A DNA stretch of 64,000 nucleotides from Molanna angustata (lineage: Eukaryota > Arthropoda > Insecta > Trichoptera > Molannidae). Below, one piece after another: positions 11,056-23,885 of this stretch. Both the position numbers and the translations under genes were made by a program. Numbering within the stretch: position 1 is the first letter of the stretch; each line of letters opens with the position of its first letter. Where the stretch lies: positions 20,748,414 through 20,812,413 of the forward strand of contig OY754967.1 in the NCBI GenBank assembly GCA_963576475.1. Reading direction: 5' to 3'. The notes under the pieces are model-generated. The model was not told the DNA's origin and did no database searches. It worked only from the letters and a program-made list of their open reading frames with translations.

Positions 11056-11638
11056 GAAGAAAATTAATGTAAAAAGAAATTAAATTAAATAATACAGCTG
11101 AAGCTTATATATTGCTTATATATTATATAAACTTATATATTGCTTACAGCTTATATATTGATCGTTTTTGGCGGTATCTTTTGTTTGTTTTTGACACTTT
11201 TTAAAACATTGATTCTATTTTAATTAAGTTAAATGAAATATAATTCAACTTTGAAATATATTACTCATTGATTAAGAACGTGTTGTCCACATATTTTGAA
11301 AATATACAACACAATTATTAATTTCATTAGTAGGTACTACGCATTTAATTTACCAATATTAAATTTTATAATAAAGCATGAGTGATTATTGCAGCAAAAG
11401 GTCAATGAGTTATCGAAAATGTTACAATAATAATATAATGGACACATCAATGACTACATATTGAAGATTGTAATTGCAATATAAAATATAAACAAAATCG
11501 TCACTCACTGGTTCTGTGATGTTATGGGACTGGTTCTGTGATGCCGTGGGGTTGATTCTACACTATTAGACCGATTCTACATCGGATTGAAATTGGAATA
11601 CTGATCCGCCTATGGTGCAAGTGCTTATTTGTAAAGAG
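11056..11638. other. AT-rich DNA, no gene seen
   Basis: Contains TTATATATTG repeated three times near 11105-11160. No coding or family signal was recognised. Confidence 0.4.
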
Positions 11639-11639
11639 G

Positions 11640-11890
11640 CGACGAAAAATCTGAAGTCCAAGAGACTTCTATGCTATAAAAATCCCTGGATATAACACAA
11701 GACGAAGAAGAAGACGATATTTTATACAAGAACGAAGAAGGCCATAAAGGCCAAAACTGCGAAGGATCGACTCTGTCAGCGCTGCAAATCAGAAATTGGA
11801 AAAGAATGGCTTCAGAAAGGCAAGAATGGAAGAGACTGCTGGATTCAGCCAAGGCCCACCAAGAGCTGTCTAGCGTACGACGATGATAGT
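11640..11890 (+). mobile_element. RTE-type LINE 3' end, degraded
   Basis: One frame reads QIRNWKRMASERQEWKRLLD followed by SAKAHQELSS. This matches the C-terminal RTE pattern NWR-x(n)-W-K/R-x-x-LxEAKAHxGL. The CGACGATGATAG end is a short simple-repeat tail. Frame breaks upstream show it is dead. Confidence 0.65.
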
Positions 11891-12241
11891 GTGTTTGCTC
11901 TCCAATATGCTAGGGACAGTCCCTGTGTTATATTGGGAGCAGTCTCTGGTCTTAATTATTTTTAATTATTGCTAACTACTTGTAAAATTTAATTCCATTG
12001 ATTTGGCTTGATTTCGACTTGGTCGCTTCAATTAAAAAACATAGACGATGAAAACAATGTTATATATACCTATACCTATATATTTATAATCTTCATACAT
12101 ATTTTCTACGAACACTACACTGTACAGACAAAGTTATTATTATCTTTTTGTTTTTTTGTAGTACAGAACAAGTTTTTTTGCGGCGGGATGGCAAAGTAAA
12201 CATTATATATATGATACATTCATCATAATACATACATCTCT

Positions 12242-12277
12242 TATAAATACACCATTTATTAGTTGAATATCATCAGT
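12242..12277 (+). promoter_or_regulatory. core promoter of the 12307 gene: TATA box and TCAGT initiator
   Basis: TATAAATA at 12242-12249 lies 33 bp upstream of the A of a TCAGT initiator (12273-12277), the spacing expected for an arthropod RNA polymerase II promoter. The start codon follows 32 bp after the predicted +1, giving a very short 5' UTR. Confidence 0.7.
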
Positions 12278-12306
12278 TGACCAGACAATATCATCAAGGA
12301 TTAAAC

Positions 12307-13974
12307 ATGTTGTTTATATACAAAACTTTATTTATTTCTCTTTTCTTGTGCTTCGGCTTAGCGGCCCCTCAACACGATAACAATCAAGACACAGAAATAA
12401 CGAGGGTCCAAACGCTGAGAGAAGAGGAGAGGAATTTGGCCACGCCGAATGAAAAAACAAGAAGTATATACTTGGTGAACATTCTGCCAGTTCCGCCGAA
12501 TAGAAGGGGAGATTCGGAAAATAACGACAATGATCTGAAGCAGAGCATCGTACCTAAAGATCCCAGTGGAAGAAGTCCGGCTCTGTTCTTCCTGCAGAAG
12601 GTCAAGGACGATGGACGTCTTCCGGATGGAATATACTACAGACCTCCAGCTGATGAAACGGAAACGCCACCTCCTGTGTTTCAAAAGGTAAGATTTATTC
12701 GGAATCAATAAATAATATAGGTACTTACCTATTTCTGAGTGGTTAGGTAAAGAATTCCTATATCATGTACGAGATTAGTACCTCAAGTATTTTAAAATAT
12801 CGATTATTAGTATTTACAATAAATTGTAATGTACCTACCTACACTTAATTAGGTATATTTATTTTTACATTACTTCTCGGGCTACTAACAGATACTATGT
12901 CAAATATTAATTTAACACACACCCAATAACAAGTTGCCACATTCTGGAGACTTACGACATTAATCGTCTCACAGATCCAGACTGAACACAACTAAAAAAT
13001 GTGTCTCCACCGGGCAAAGCCTAGTGAGGTGGATATAATATAATAATATGTAAAAAATGATATTGTTATTTTTTATAAATACATAAATCAAACCCGGGAC
13101 CTTTGGATCAACAGTCAGATACCTAACCAACTGTGCCACGTCGCCCGACAGGCTATTTTTATTAATATTGAATTTTGCCTGTTTTTATTTTTAACGAACC
13201 TATTTATTTTAAATAATAATGGCGGCATGAAGTATTCATATAACTATAAATATAGCGGACTCTCATCCTCTTCTTGAGTTCAGTATTACAAAAAAAACTC
13301 CCGCTTTGGCTACCACTGGTATCTTTCCTTTGCCATCCTCCGCCATTCTGGCACCGCCACTTTTTTGATATATGTGAAAGTTTGATTAATTAATCTTTTA
13401 TTATTAAAATTTACATATGTGTGTTAAATAAGATCTATCATTTTCAAAATTTGGGGTAGGTAGGTAGGTACCTACTGAATCACGGGAAGTTTAATAATTA
13501 TAACTATTATCAGAAAACAATAAAATGACACATGTTTGAGGAAGTCAATGACTATATTTCAATTGACAACACATAATGCGGATTTTTTTAGAGAATTAGC
13601 AATTCTGTCATGAATTTTCAATAATGTGAAAAGTTATAAACTCAGTTTATTACGTACTACTCGGGCAACTAACAGTTACTATGTCAAATATTAATTCAAC
13701 ATACACCCAATAACAAGTTGCTACATTCTGGAGACTCGTGATATTTATCATCTCACAAATCCAGACTGAAAACACAATTAAAGACTATGGGTCAACTGAG
13801 CCACGTAGGCCGACAATTTACATTTCTATTTATCATTTTTTTCTTCATATTTGTGTATGTTGTGATATATGTATGTATGTATATCTTATGATTTCCCTTT
13901 ATTTTCAGGACATATCCAATCTACACGCTTTTGCTCTCGCTCCAGGTGCTTCACGACCTACGAAAAAATATTAA
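12307..13974 (+). CDS. two-exon gene for a 148-residue secreted protein of unknown function
   Basis: Exon 1 is 12307-12687 (donor AAG|GTAAGA) and exon 2 is 13909-13974 (acceptor TTTTCAG|GAC), joined in phase 0; the stop is TAA. I chose the ATG at 12307 because it follows the core promoter directly and starts a clear signal peptide: MLFIYKTLFISLFLCFGLA, with cleavage probably before APQ. The mature chain is hydrophilic and charged and lacks cysteines (SIYLVNILPVPPNRR, DGRLPDGIYYRPP), ending ASRPTKKY. Poly(A)-like AATAAA motifs lie near 14103. There is no transmembrane segment or enzyme motif. It resembles small secreted peptides or seminal/silk-gland accessory proteins in general character only; I do not recognise the family. 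The 1221-bp intron carries two minus-strand SINE-A copies. Confidence 0.8.
12885..13150 (-). mobile_element. SINE-A, minus copy, interrupted
   Basis: Both halves of SINE-A are present, but the B-box region is split by about 70 bp of AT-rich DNA (roughly 13016-13087). Without the interruption the element would resemble the 36680 copy. It sits in the intron of the 12307 gene. Confidence 0.75.
13660..13815 (-). mobile_element. SINE-A, minus copy, internally deleted
   Basis: Tail sequences (ACACCCAATAACAAGTTGC, TCACAAATCCAGACTGAAAA) are followed almost directly by the head GGTCAACTGAGCCACGTAGG. The B-box segment is missing. It is the second SINE-A in the same intron. Confidence 0.75.
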
Positions 13975-14324
13975 TTAGATAAATTATAAAATTATTTTTC
14001 TTCGTCCACATTAAAAAAACAATTCTAAGAAAGTTTCAAATGATCATCTGACAGCATTTACATACTTACATGATAATTTTAAGTAAAAAGTCAAATTATA
14101 AAAATAAAGAAAAATAAAGTCATCTTCGCTATATTTAAATAAATAATATCCTTGATAAACCATGCACCTAGTTATAAATACATCTTTATGTACCTACTCA
14201 TAATTATTTCAATTTCCATCAAGGAAAAAAATGGCGCAATCGATAAATAATATGATGTGGTAGAAATTGGTCAGAAATTGATTCACGTCAAAGTGCACTG
14301 GTGCATACCTGGTATACTGTCAAT
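13975..14324. other. 3' flank of the 12307 gene
   Basis: AT-rich, with AATAAA-type poly(A) signals near 14103-14120. No further gene is seen. Confidence 0.5.
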
Positions 14325-14405
14325 ATAATAATAACAAACACTTCCTTGCACCCTGCGCAGGTGGCAAGTTTTCTACCATATGGCAATATACCAGGTATCA
14401 TAAAA
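14325..14405 (-). mobile_element. SINE-D tail fragment, minus
   Basis: In reverse it reads TATTGCCATATGGTAGAAAA, CTTGCCACCTGCGCAGGGTG and CAAGGAAGTG then TTATTATTA, matching the last 70 bp of SINE-D at 51240-51307. Confidence 0.6.
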
Positions 14406-15884
14406 GTTATTAATTATTTTTTAACAACTTTCACCGCCTCATATGAATTTTGGTAAAGTACATTATTTTTACAAATAGATGTATTGTAGGTACATTCTAA
14501 TATACATAACGTAAGACTAGGTACCTAGTAAAAAAACACGATTAGTAAATTTACAGATATCGGTGAAAAAATTGTTAATTCGAAACGTAGTATGCTTGAC
14601 ATGTTTTTTTTTCAAAACTATTCGTATGTTTTACAGCATTTTCTTAAAAAAAATTGATCGGAAAGTAATTGATGTTGACAAAAAATGATTATCAAGAAAA
14701 TTAAGGAATCTGCAAAGAGGAATGCAAAGTATTTATATTTGACGATACCAAAATACTCTGTAGTTTTTAATAAATAATTTAAATATTCATATTTGTGTAA
14801 AACCACTAAAATAAGCATAAATACGATCTGCTCGAACGTAATGTGCGGCCTTGTACACAAATATATTTCGCTCGGGGAAAGCCCTGGCAAAAATCAAACA
14901 TGGTTTGCCCGAGCGAGACTCGTGCTCACCAATCTAATTATTTCAGGCAAACCAGTTAATAGTGTGATAAAAAATATGTATACAATTATGTCGTTATTTA
15001 CTATTCTTTGTAAAAAAAAACTTTATGGTAAGTACATGATATTAAAAAAGTGTGAATAGAAATTAAATATAATTATTACCTAATTGTTTATATTGTATTT
15101 ATATGAAATTTAAAAATAGATCATATTAAAATATAAAGAATACTTTTTAACAGATTATTATAATCATACATTTCCTAAATCCTGCATGCATTGTTTACTT
15201 CTGTTTTGTTTATGTATATATTATATTTAAAATAAATAAATATAGTAAATTTGATAATTTCAGAGTTTTTTCGTTAACACAGTGGAAGTTCATAATTATA
15301 AATTCAATTATTTATAAAAATAAAGAAAAAACTTAGTTTTAATCCACAAATGAGAATGACCTTAATGAGCCTAAATGCTATCACCGAACACAGCCGGCAT
15401 CCAGAGGCAAGATTCAAATATTTGATTCAAAACTGTTTGAATCAAAACATTTGAATCAGAATTTTACTAAACAAGTCTAAGAAGGAAAAAAATTAAAAAA
15501 AAATAAAATATTCACACTCAAATAATCAAAAGCAATACTTATAACTGAATTACTAAATACTAATGGAGAGTAAAGACTTAATAATAGCCTGTATAGGTAC
15601 AGTTATCACATATATATCAAAATCTCAAGCTAATGTTTCAAAAGGCTTTCAGAGCTACACTTTCGGTACCTACGTGGTCGGTACCAGTTGAAGATCTAAC
15701 ATCTCATTAAGCTCCTGAGATCTCTCAATAGATAATGCGAATTTAGAAAATCACGTGGAACGTATAATAATATATGTGTCAGTATGTTTAGAATACCAGA
15801 CTAAAATATTGTAAATTATTGGCATAGAAATAACCTATGTATATGTATATGTATATAGAGTGATAGGAAGTGAAAATTTACATG
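14406..15884. other. AT-rich DNA, no gene seen
   Basis: Open frames (for example 14793-15059) are Ile/Lys-rich and lack any family pattern. No repeat was recognised apart from short GTATAT runs. Confidence 0.4.
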
Positions 15885-16135
15885 AGCCAACGACTATGAC
15901 ATCCGACCCGGAAATCCCTGAATAGACCAAGGACAGGTGTAAGAAGATGCAAGGTGAACCTGGACCGATAGGAAATGCTGGTGGATGACCAGGACAAGTC
16001 GTGCAAGTGTAGGGAGACTCAAAACATGTTACATTGCCCGCTTATGAAATGAATGGGGGGGGGGGGTGAAGAAGACCTATGGCGAGCAAATAAAAATGCA
16101 ATTATCGCTGAAAATTCAATCATCAATGGCTCCAC
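15885..16135 (+). mobile_element. degraded LINE C-terminal fragment
   Basis: A frame reads DDQDKSCKCRETQNMLHCPL and later EEDLWRANKNAIIAE. This parallels the fragment at 53479-53688 ([16 protein letters not shown] ... [16 protein letters not shown]), the Cys-His stretch near the end of several non-LTR polymerases. A 12-G run at 16055-16066 breaks the frame. Confidence 0.5.
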
Positions 16136-16904
16136 AGCTGAATATTACTGAAGGGACATAATATAATAGATTATTTTTGGACATGGAAAGTAAGTATTGT
16201 GAGTTCTGAAAAAAATGCTGTAGGTAGGTATACCTTCTACATTTTTCGTACTAAAACTAGTGTACCTAAAAAATATAGCGTGTTTTGTAATAAATATATA
16301 TGTAGAAAAGTAAGTAGGTATACTACTTTTCTCATGCGCAAATCATGGCATAATATTTCGTTATTATCTAAAGTATGTATCAGATGTTCGTAGTATATAA
16401 TATTTCAGTTTTAAGGTGATTATAATATAAGAGAATACTACATTTTTCATAATAAAGTCATAGCAAAACACGTACCTAGGTATACGTAGCATTAATATTT
16501 TGAATAATAATATTTTGAATAATAATATATATTGCTGTATATCACATTTTTCTATAAATTAATTTAATAATTTTTTTTTATTTTTTTTGTGCATGTAAAT
16601 AAATCTTTTTAAATTAAAAATAATGAACAGTTATAAAATTAATATGGTAATAATTGGCACCCCTTTGACCTTTATATAAAACAAAACATGCCTCACGAGA
16701 TTATACAGATCCGCCCTAGGTACATTAATATCGACGATAATTACGATGATTAAAGCGAATTCATGTGAACCCGCCCATGCATTCATATCTATGTATATAA
16801 TGATACTACCTAGATATCTGTAATCAAATAAAAAACGCTCAATATTAATAGTGTGTAAAAAATCAAGGATGGAATTTTTCGAGCTGCATACCGGTTTTAG
16901 TTCA
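16136..16904. other. AT-rich DNA, no gene seen
   Basis: Only short AATAATATTTTG duplications near 16495-16525 and GTAGGTA runs are seen. Confidence 0.4.
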
Positions 16905-17990
16905 AATACTTTTATAAAACGAGTGCAGGGTTGTGGCCAACACTAAACTCTCCACACCATAGTAAACGTTCATTTTTTTTCTTGAAATGTTGACAATCTC
17001 TAAATGCATTTTTATGAAGTAAATTTCTATTAGATTCTTAAATAAATATAATTACCAGAGGACAAAATTTTTCACAATACACCATACACACAAAAACATT
17101 GTCACGAAACTCATAGTAAGTATGTATTTTCTACATGATACCTGTTGAGAAATTTTAATTAAAATTGCATTACTAGCAAGATGAGCATGTATGAGACAGT
17201 GTATCAATGTTGATGAGGCGATGTATGTGTCAAGATAGAAGAATGCGGTGTTCGGTTGTCACTGCCTACCCCTTGAGGAAGATAGAAGTGGAGAGTAAAA
17301 AATACACTTGTCTATAGAGACACATACAATATCAATATGAAGTTGATCACTCAATTTTCCCATACAGAAGCTATTTTACTTCTGTTATATACATTTTTAA
17401 TACAAATATGAAATTTATTTCACATTGATATAGCAAACCATAGATTTTTTTCTTAAAAATTTTGACAATCCTTGTATGCATTTTTGATGAGTGTATTTTT
17501 GTTGTATCGAAATTTCAAACAGTATACAAAAAACTCGAGACCGTGAGAGCATTTTGAAAATTTGGACAGATGAAATCATAGAGAATAAACTAACGGATAT
17601 TTATGGAAAACTAATCAGCTCTTGGTCTATGCACTTTACATATATTTTGTTAATATGAAGTCAATCGGACTTATAGTTTGGGCTGTTGAGAGGACACAAA
17701 AAAAACGTAAATGATGAAATCATAGAGAATAAATTAAAAGTTGTCTATGGAAAACTAATCAGCTCTAGGTCTATGCACTTTACATATATGATGTAAATAT
17801 GAAGTCGATCGGACTTATAGTTTGGGCTGTAGATAGGACACAAAAAGGATAATTCCGTACGCCATACATACAAACACATCACGACGAAACTCACAGTGTG
17901 CACTCTCTACATGATACCCGTTGAGAAATTGATGTAAAAAATACGCTTAAAAATTGTGAAATCATGACTTTTCACTATTCCGTTTTTGAG
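16905..17990 (+). repeat. 1-kb repeat R, plus copy
   Basis: From GGGTTGTGGCCAACACTAAA to AAATTGTGAAATCATGAC this segment is matched, inverted, by 36893-37845. It has an extra tandem duplication of 144 bp (GATGAAATCATAGAGAATAA at 17569 and 17713) that the other copy lacks. Inside, about 17165-17290, lies an RTE-type LINE 3' end (GTATGAGACAGTGTATCAAT ... GCCTACCCCTTGAGGAAG). Both copies share it, so it belongs to the repeat itself. No ORF is intact. Its class is unknown; it is probably a non-autonomous element that captured a LINE tail. Confidence 0.75.
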
Positions 17991-18588
17991 AGTCGATGAA
18001 AAATTTTGTTAATTAACCGTTAGCGGTTATTGTTTCAAACAAGTCTTTTCCTAACCCTGAGTATTCAGGATATACTCGACGGATTAAAATTGATATCCAA
18101 AGATTGTACAAAATCGTGAGATGATCAACTATAATTCGATTCATTAACCAACATCGTGATAAATAACTTTATTGACGAGGTACAACGTGCATTCCTATAT
18201 ATAATATATTATTTCTGTTGTAAATATTTAAAATAAACAATATGATTCATATGAAAGTCATTGAGTAGGTTTAATTAATATCTTCCTCTACTATAACGCC
18301 TTATTTTGGGTGGCAAGTATAGTTTTCGGCAAATAACTTAAAAAATCGTGTGGGCTATGCAGAGCATACATTTGTTTATTTGTTTACTTGGTTTGTATAC
18401 GTGCTAGTTGCCCTCCTTCACATTCAAAATTCTCAGTCATTTGTCGGAAAATATAGCTACTTATTGTTGTGATGTACCATGAAGCTATAATACTATGATG
18501 TACCGTGTGAAGGGACGACTATCACGTGATCACTCACCAACCAAATAAAATGACCTATTTAAGTCTACAGTAATAATAATAATTATTA
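17991..18588. other. AT-rich DNA, no gene seen
   Basis: No coding or family signal. A short (AAT)n/(ATT)n inverted run lies at about 18570-18593. Confidence 0.4.
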
Positions 18589-18589
18589 T

Positions 18590-18875
18590 TATTGGAAACG
18601 ACACACATAAACTTTATTGGAATAAAGATAAAATTACAGATAGAACCAACCTGCACGATAGACCCGATATAACCCTAATTGAGAAAGAAACAAAGTAAAC
18701 CCATTTAATTGAAATATCTTTTCCAAAATACAATAAAATTTAGAACCAAAGCATACAGAAAAAAATCAAAAATACCTCCCTCTAGTAGAACAGATCAAAA
18801 CCCAATGGGAACAAAATAAATTTTACAATCATACCGTTCAAATGTATCATCTACGCGATTTGTACTAAAAAATAA
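18590..18875 (+). mobile_element. degraded LINE-type polymerase C-terminal region
   Basis: Across frame breaks the reading resembles DRPDITLIEKETKTHLIEIS, then IQKK and LVEQIKTQWEQNKF. This follows the pattern KPDIVLIDKxxKxxxIIDIAxP ... EKIxKYxxLAxEIKxxW found C-terminal of some non-LTR polymerases. Several stops and shifts are present. Confidence 0.5.
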
Positions 18876-19021
18876 GAATAATAGCATTAAAAAACTCAAT
18901 TTGCCCAATAGTCGCACAGTTTCAAAAGAGTGTTATTATAAACACATGTTCGATAGTTCGTAAATTTTTATTATCACCACCATAAATTACATATTATACA
19001 AAATAACTAATCAACGTCAGG

Positions 19022-19510
19022 GCTGTGTTCAGATTCAACGCTCGACGTCGGGCGTCGAATGTTCCTGAACTTGCAGATTATGGCGTTTTACACACCATTC
19101 TCACTGAACGCTTTCGAGCGGCGTTTCAATCTGAACGCTGCATCGGGTGTTTTAAATGTCATTTATCATACATGTCTCTTTTTAGATTATATTTTCATCG
19201 AAAGACAACAGTTGGGCAGTGGGGTAAATAATGATCTCTGACCTTTTATTGGAAATTCATGAATGATATTTTTATAAATTAACCTCTTTGTGGATGCATA
19301 TTGTCATTAATAATGTCAACTGACATATTAAATAACACAGAAATAAATAGAAGTCATCATTCCACATATAAAATAGAACAGATACTATAAATCTCAGAGC
19401 GTTTTTCACCCGACAACTTTACCGAGCGTTTGGTCATTATAAATTGTTTGGAGCGTTCACTAAGTGCCCTCGGCGTTCGTCAGAACTCCTTCGTTGTTTG
19501 TTTTTTTTTA
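19022..19510. mobile_element. possible terminal-inverted-repeat element
   Basis: Left end GTTCAGATTCAACGC and right end GCGTTCGTCAGAAC are imperfect inverted copies. The segment is richer in GC than its flanks and repeats GAACGC/GAGCGTTT motifs. The two open frames at 19025-19241 look like accidents of composition. No transposase is seen and no target duplication could be confirmed. Confidence 0.35.
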
Positions 19511-19529
19511 CACCGCGAAGAAACTGAAT

Positions 19530-19632
19530 AATAATAATAATATTACACACTTTCTTGCACCCTGCGCTAGTAGCAAGTTTATTTCAATTTGATATAATAA
19601 TCCATTTTATTGCCATAGAATATGATAATCAA
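19530..19632 (-). mobile_element. SINE-D tail fragment, minus
   Basis: TAATAATAATAATATTACAC is followed by TTTCTTGCACCCTGCGCTAG and, later, a degraded TTGCCATAGAA segment, as in the SINE-D tail. Confidence 0.55.
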
Positions 19633-21340
19633 GTCTTCGGTGATTGGTACCTACTCTACTTTCTGATGAACAGATTAGCATGGAGGCGGGTCACTCAAAC
19701 ACCCGCCATCCTCAGTCACGAGAATAAAAACGAAAAAAACCTACTTGAGTTCGTTTAAAAATTGGTATATTGATTAATAATATCGATAAAGTGAAATATT
19801 AATTAAAATAAGCAAAAAATAAAAATGTAAAATCAAAATATGTTGGTTTTACTTATAATATAATTTTGCTAAATAAATAATTATCCTGCAATAAATCAAT
19901 TTTCATCTTATTTTCATACCTATAGGCACTTATTGTTTAAAACTTCTGTGCGTGGCCATACTATGTATAGCTTTTAGTAAGACTATACTTTAATAGATCG
20001 GTACACATCTCGTCATTCAAAAACGTTAAAAAATATGATTTTAACAAAAAAATAATGATCTTGAATAATGACAAGTAAAATTATATTCTATATAGCTATT
20101 TATATGTCAAACACATCAAATTTATTATAGCAGTAAAAATAAATCACAATAACGTATGTTATGGATTACTTACAATAAATTTATATCTCTTTTATGGTAC
20201 CTTCATAACTGGATTTTCAACAAATTCAAATATATAATATAGCTACAATTATTTTCTATAAACGAATAACTAATGGACATTACAATAGGTATCTATGTAC
20301 ATTTATATGTAGGTATTGAACTTCGCATTAAGATCGTTCAAGTGCATACTACAGCATAGAATACCTAGCTATGTAAATACAAGATCATCAAACACTTGTG
20401 ATCATTATTCTTCAGTTGCAATTTCCGAGTTAAGGATCTGTATGTAAATCATCTCTACTGAAGATCATTTGCAATCGTATGTTACATGCAGATAATTACG
20501 TTTTATAATAAAAACATCATTCGGCTGTTGAAGCTTTTTATGGCTGAATCGGTTTCTTCTCAATGACTAATGTGTAAAAATGTACTTATTCTATAAAGAT
20601 TTTAACAAAAATACGACATATCAATTATTTACGGGATTACCAGATGTGATTAGATTACTATACACTACACGTCAATCTGACGATTTTCCCTCTGATTTTC
20701 ATTTCTCGAGATATGAGAATTATCGACTTCACTTTGCACATTTCTCAAAAGTTCTCGAGAAATTTCGATAAATGAACAATGCTTTGTAAATCAGCAAAGA
20801 GAAGACGAATTTAAATGTTAGAAATTAATACTTAAATATTGTTTGTCATAGCTACCTGGACCCGTGTTAAAGTCTTATCTCCAAGAAGAATGCATTTTGG
20901 CATAAAACCGCTCTTGAGCGGGACAGCGTTATTAAAATGATAGCGGTGTACTGTATTAAAAAAAATCACAAAAAATTCGTTTTATGCAACTAAAATTATT
21001 TATAAAATTTATCAAGAAATTTCATTTTAATGAAAAATATAATTCTCAACTTTGCATATTTTTTCCAGAAATACTAGAAATGATACATTGTGATGATAAA
21101 CTTCTTTGAGTGGACAGAACAAAATTCACACGATAAAAACATGTTGGAAGCAAGCGAAAGGCAGAATAATACATTTGGAAAGAAGATACTTAGAAAATAA
21201 TTATAAACAACCTTAAAAACTGCAGTTGTTTTGATGTAGGCACCTACAGATAATACAGATAAGTAAAAAAAATGAAAATATATTTTTCAACAATTTGTAT
21301 GCCTTTATTTTGCATAAAAATACACATACATATATACATA
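19633..21340. other. AT-rich DNA, no gene seen
   Basis: No frame shows family resemblance and no repeat was recognised at this length. Confidence 0.4.
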
Positions 21341-22045
21341 CCATCACGCCATGTCCCTTACGGGGTAAGCAGGGAAAACCGAGCGCCATACTCCTCTACT
21401 TTTGCACACATGGCTTCCTTTACATCCATGCATCGTCTCATACATGTTTTACAAAATATCATTTACATGGTCATGCCATCTCTTTCTGAGGCGGCCGGCG
21501 GCCCCTGCTATTTTTTTGGTCTGCGGTTCATCGCTCATTCTTTCAATACCTATGCTCAAACAATCCTATTTTATGTAGCATTCTCTCATCATGTCCTCAT
21601 TTTTCATCATATATCGTTCCATCCATATTTACTCCTCCAAGGTTCCATCACATACTCTTCTTAGTGATCTCATTTCTACAGCATTTATTCTACTTTCATG
21701 TGTCTTTTTCCAGATCCATGTTTCATCGGCATACGACAAAGCACACACTACAATTACCTACAATGTGCGGCAATTTCAGCATCGTTTGAGATACTTGAAT
21801 CGGACATTACTGGTCTAAATGCTCCATTTATTCTATTACCTGCCATAACTCTTCTTTCAATGTCTTCCATTCCAATGAAACATACTCTATACTAGTTCTA
21901 ACTACTTGTCCTCTAGGTACTTTTATCTTAGGTACATGCAGTTATATGTACTTTCAGTTATTTCGAATATCAATTAATATCTTAGATTTACTCACAATCA
22001 TTCTCATTCCGTTCTGCAGGCATCCTTTATAAATACACCAACTAT
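21341..22045 (-). mobile_element. 5'-truncated RTE LINE copy, minus
   Basis: In reverse, this matches the last 780 bp or so of the element at 51-1850, from the GGATGCCTGCAGAACGGAAT segment to the ACCCCGTAAGGGACATGGCG end and its GTATGTATATAT tail. Deletions and stops interrupt the frame. Confidence 0.8.
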
Positions 22046-22437
22046 ATACCTACCTAGTTTAGTGAATAGGTAGGTATACAAATACTCAGATCGTGAATCT
22101 GATTTGAAAGTATGATTTGGTGTAATAAACACATTAGTAACGCCAATGTCGTATTTATTTAAAACAATATAAACGAAATAATAGTTACATATGCTAAGGT
22201 GATATTACGAATCGTCCCCATGATAATATTTTAACACTTTATATGTATTTATGTGTCAATTTTTTTCGCCGAGCATCAATCAAAAACGAGAATGTTTTAA
22301 ACGATAAATACTTTGCACCTTACTTCAACTAATAAAAAATAAATGTTTTACTATTTATTTTTTTTGGACAGTTTACATACATTTTTTTTTCAACGAAAGA
22401 AATGTTCAATATTTTATCAACGAAAGAAATGTTAATA
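22046..22437. other. AT-rich DNA, no gene seen
   Basis: A short direct duplication CAACGAAAGAAATGTT lies near 22393 and 22418. Nothing else was recognised. Confidence 0.4.
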
Positions 22438-22735
22438 ATAGCGGTGATAGCCCAGCGGTAAGGTCGTCGCCTCATATGCGTGAGGTCGACGGTTAGAATC
22501 CGGGCAGGGCACGCACCTCTGGATTTAAAAAAAAAATCTATGTGCGGATTTATATCACTAGCTTTGTGTAGCCATGATCCAATTTGTCTGGTTCCCCTTT
22601 CTAAGGGTTACGAAGGTCAGATGGCAGTCGCTTCAATGTAATAACCAGACTCGCCAATTCCAGGATCATGGTCAAAGTGTACCCCGATATAAACGGGATA
22701 AAGCGCTAAGGGGAAAGGAAAGAAGAAGAAAGAAA
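22438..22735 (+). mobile_element. SINE-C (tRNA-derived head, LINE-like tail)
   Basis: GATAGCCCAGCGGTAAGGTC is an A-box-like head, CGGTTAGAATCCGGG a B-box-like motif, and CGCCTCATATGCGTGAGGTC resembles an anticodon arm. After A-rich sequence the body ends with GGGATAAAGCGCTAAGGGG and an AAGAAGAAAG tail. Only one copy is in this window. Confidence 0.75.
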
Positions 22736-23499
22736 TGTTAAATAATGTACATTTTCAAATATTTGTTTATTTAAAGTACGTATTTATATGAATAAAATAT
22801 ATTTTCAATTATAATTTAGAGTTTGATGGAAAAACATGGTGGTTATTTCGTTTGATTTTAATGTCTTTCCTAATTTCATTCTATTTTCTGTGAAAATGTA
22901 GCCATTTTTTTTAAACAAAAATGTTCCATACATTTTGTTCATTATCGTTTCCATGGTTACGACAAAATCTTCGTGGTCCTCGTGTATAGTGTAAAATCAT
23001 AGATTTTCTAGATGTAGTACTCCGCGCAAAAAGTGAGTCACGGAATATCGCGCGTTTGACGTTTTAGTTGGCAACATGTTGCAGTTTTCTTTACATTTCA
23101 ACACATCCTAGACAACTGTTCTCTAAATCTTTATAAACAAAGTGTTTTTTTCGACAAATAATCCGAAAACAATTCACATCAGTCATTATTCTCTATAGAA
23201 AAACGATGTGGTCTGCCAACCAAGTATAAAATCCCGCAGAAAAAAGCCTCACTTCGATTCATACAAAATTTGCTAACTACGACATGTATATTATAATGAA
23301 AATCTATGAAGTATTAGCTATGTAAGTATGTATATAGAAATGTATATTTTTGTTCGTGTTCGTTTCACAGGCGAGAACCAAAGAAGGATTCATGTTTTTA
23401 ATTGGTTAATTTATTTTTTATGAATCATCTGGATTTCGTTTATTTATCTCACAAAGGATTTTTTTTGAAAACGATGTACTTACTATAAAGAACTGAAGG
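22736..23499. other. AT-rich DNA, no gene seen
   Basis: No coding or repeat signal recognised. Confidence 0.4.
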
Positions 23500-23885
23500 T
23501 CCCAACAACTAATCTTACTTAAAATTTGTATGGACACTCGCTTCTGATGACGATGTATAAAAAGAGTGGGTTGTGGCCATCACTAAACTCTTTCCAACGC
23601 TTATATTCAATTACTTTTTAAATTATTTCCCATGGTCCAATCATTCTGATTTGTTTTTTAAAAACTTGCTTCCATGTAAGTATATAACAAAACAAATAGG
23701 TTGTAGCCAACACTAAACTCTTACCAACACTTATATTCAATTACATTTAAAACAATTTCCCATAATCTAATCTTGATATTTTTTATACACACTTGCTTAT
23801 TATGAAAGAATATAAAAAAAATAATGGTGGTCAACACTAAACTCTTAGCAATGCTTTTATTCAATGAAAGAATGATACTTTATAT
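23500..23885 (+). repeat. degenerate tandem repeat of about 127 bp, three units
   Basis: GGTTGTGGCCATCACTAAAC, GGTTGTAGCCAACACTAAAC and GGTCAACACTAAACTCTTAG start equivalent parts near 23571, 23701 and 23827, each followed by a TTATATTCAATT-like segment. The motif also opens the 1-kb repeat R at 16920, so the two share an origin. Confidence 0.7.

Noticed and set aside
12277..12306. upstream start of the 12307 gene using TTG
   Set aside because: TTG is not an expected start in insects, and 12277 falls inside the initiator. The ATG at 12307 begins the signal peptide.
21272..21895. plus-strand open frames of 64-130 codons
   Set aside because: They are antisense to the truncated RTE copy on the minus strand.
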